From Dehalococcoidia bacterium (lineage in GTDB: Bacteria; Chloroflexota; Dehalococcoidia; SpSt-223), in assembly GCA_026003895.1 (NCBI GenBank), contig BPIC01000002.1, forward strand, positions 620,001 to 684,000: a stretch of 64,000 nucleotides of DNA, in the 5' to 3' direction. The notes below the pieces were generated by a model. That model had not been told where the DNA came from and made no database searches. It worked only from the letters and a program-made list of their open reading frames with translations. Shown piece by piece: positions 63,956 through 64,000 of this stretch. The position numbers and the translations under genes were made by a program. Numbering within the stretch: the stretch's first letter is position 1; each line of letters begins with the position of its first letter.

Positions 63956-64000
63956 CGATCCTCCGTTCCGCCGTCCGCTTGGCAGTCTACCAATCCCTTG

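Noticed and set aside
1..64000. CRISPR arrays, insertion sequences, phage genes and attachment sites
   Set aside because: No spaced direct repeats, transposase motifs or integrase motifs were seen by reading the sequence and frames.

Overview
This is a 64 kb stretch of GC-rich bacterial chromosome. Tightly packed genes run on both strands, many with stop/start overlaps (ATGA, TGATG, GTGA). No rRNA, tRNA, CRISPR array, transposase or phage gene was found. The gene content (an F420/FMN PPOX-fold protein, a luciferase-like monooxygenase, an archaeal-type ATP-dependent DNA ligase, many GT-C-like membrane proteins, leaderless starts) suggests a Chloroflexota bacterium, possibly Thermomicrobia-like. 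That placement is an inference from gene content, not from a marker gene.

Layout. 0-2.2 kb: end of a degenerate Lgt-like membrane protein, a DUF2085 membrane protein, a TlpA-like thioredoxin and a PPOX protein. 2.5-6.6 kb: purine operon guaA-purD-purB. 6.9-9.0 kb: a glutaredoxin-PDZ fusion, a SnoaL-like protein and a HAD phosphatase coupled to a GT4 glycosyltransferase (to 10.2 kb). 10.3-11.9 kb: a GT-C-like membrane protein. 11.9-17.5 kb: a molybdenum hydroxylase (FAD, 2Fe-2S and Mo subunits) with its own MoaD-like protein, followed upstream by an aldehyde dehydrogenase. 17.6-24.8 kb: a PilZ protein, a membrane protein, an alpha/beta hydrolase and a very large secreted FG-GAP/CARDB protein broken by a frameshift.

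25-42 kb looks like a cell-surface glycan region: GT2, GT4, methyltransferase, GT4, methyltransferase, a flippase-like membrane protein, a repeat-built secreted protein, three members of one GT-C-like family around a TolB-like lipoprotein, and another GT-C-like protein. FabI and a SGNH-hydrolase-like protein follow. 43-51 kb: LLM oxidoreductase, ATP-dependent DNA ligase, a secreted protein coupled to an orphan branched-chain-type binding protein, a membrane glycosyltransferase-like protein and a membrane-anchored glycosidase-like protein. 52-64 kb: methyltransferase, two MFS transporters, Rieske ferredoxin, crotonase, a secreted WSDGS-repeat protein, an orphan peptide-type binding lipoprotein, a 72-residue conserved-type protein, a glycerophosphodiesterase, a decayed membrane gene and a small membrane protein.

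Two genome-level signals stand out. First, at least eight genes have a -10-like hexamer (TATACT, TACGAT, TATCAT or TAATAT) ending exactly 6 or 7 bases before the start codon, which predicts leaderless mRNAs. Second, three genes within about 3.1 kb (23.9-27.0 kb) each appear to carry one extra G or C, and a fourth locus near 62 kb has both a stop and a shift. No single obviously new defence or mobile system was found. The best candidates for undescribed biology are the three-member GT-C family, the leaderless-start grammar and the glutaredoxin-PDZ fusion.
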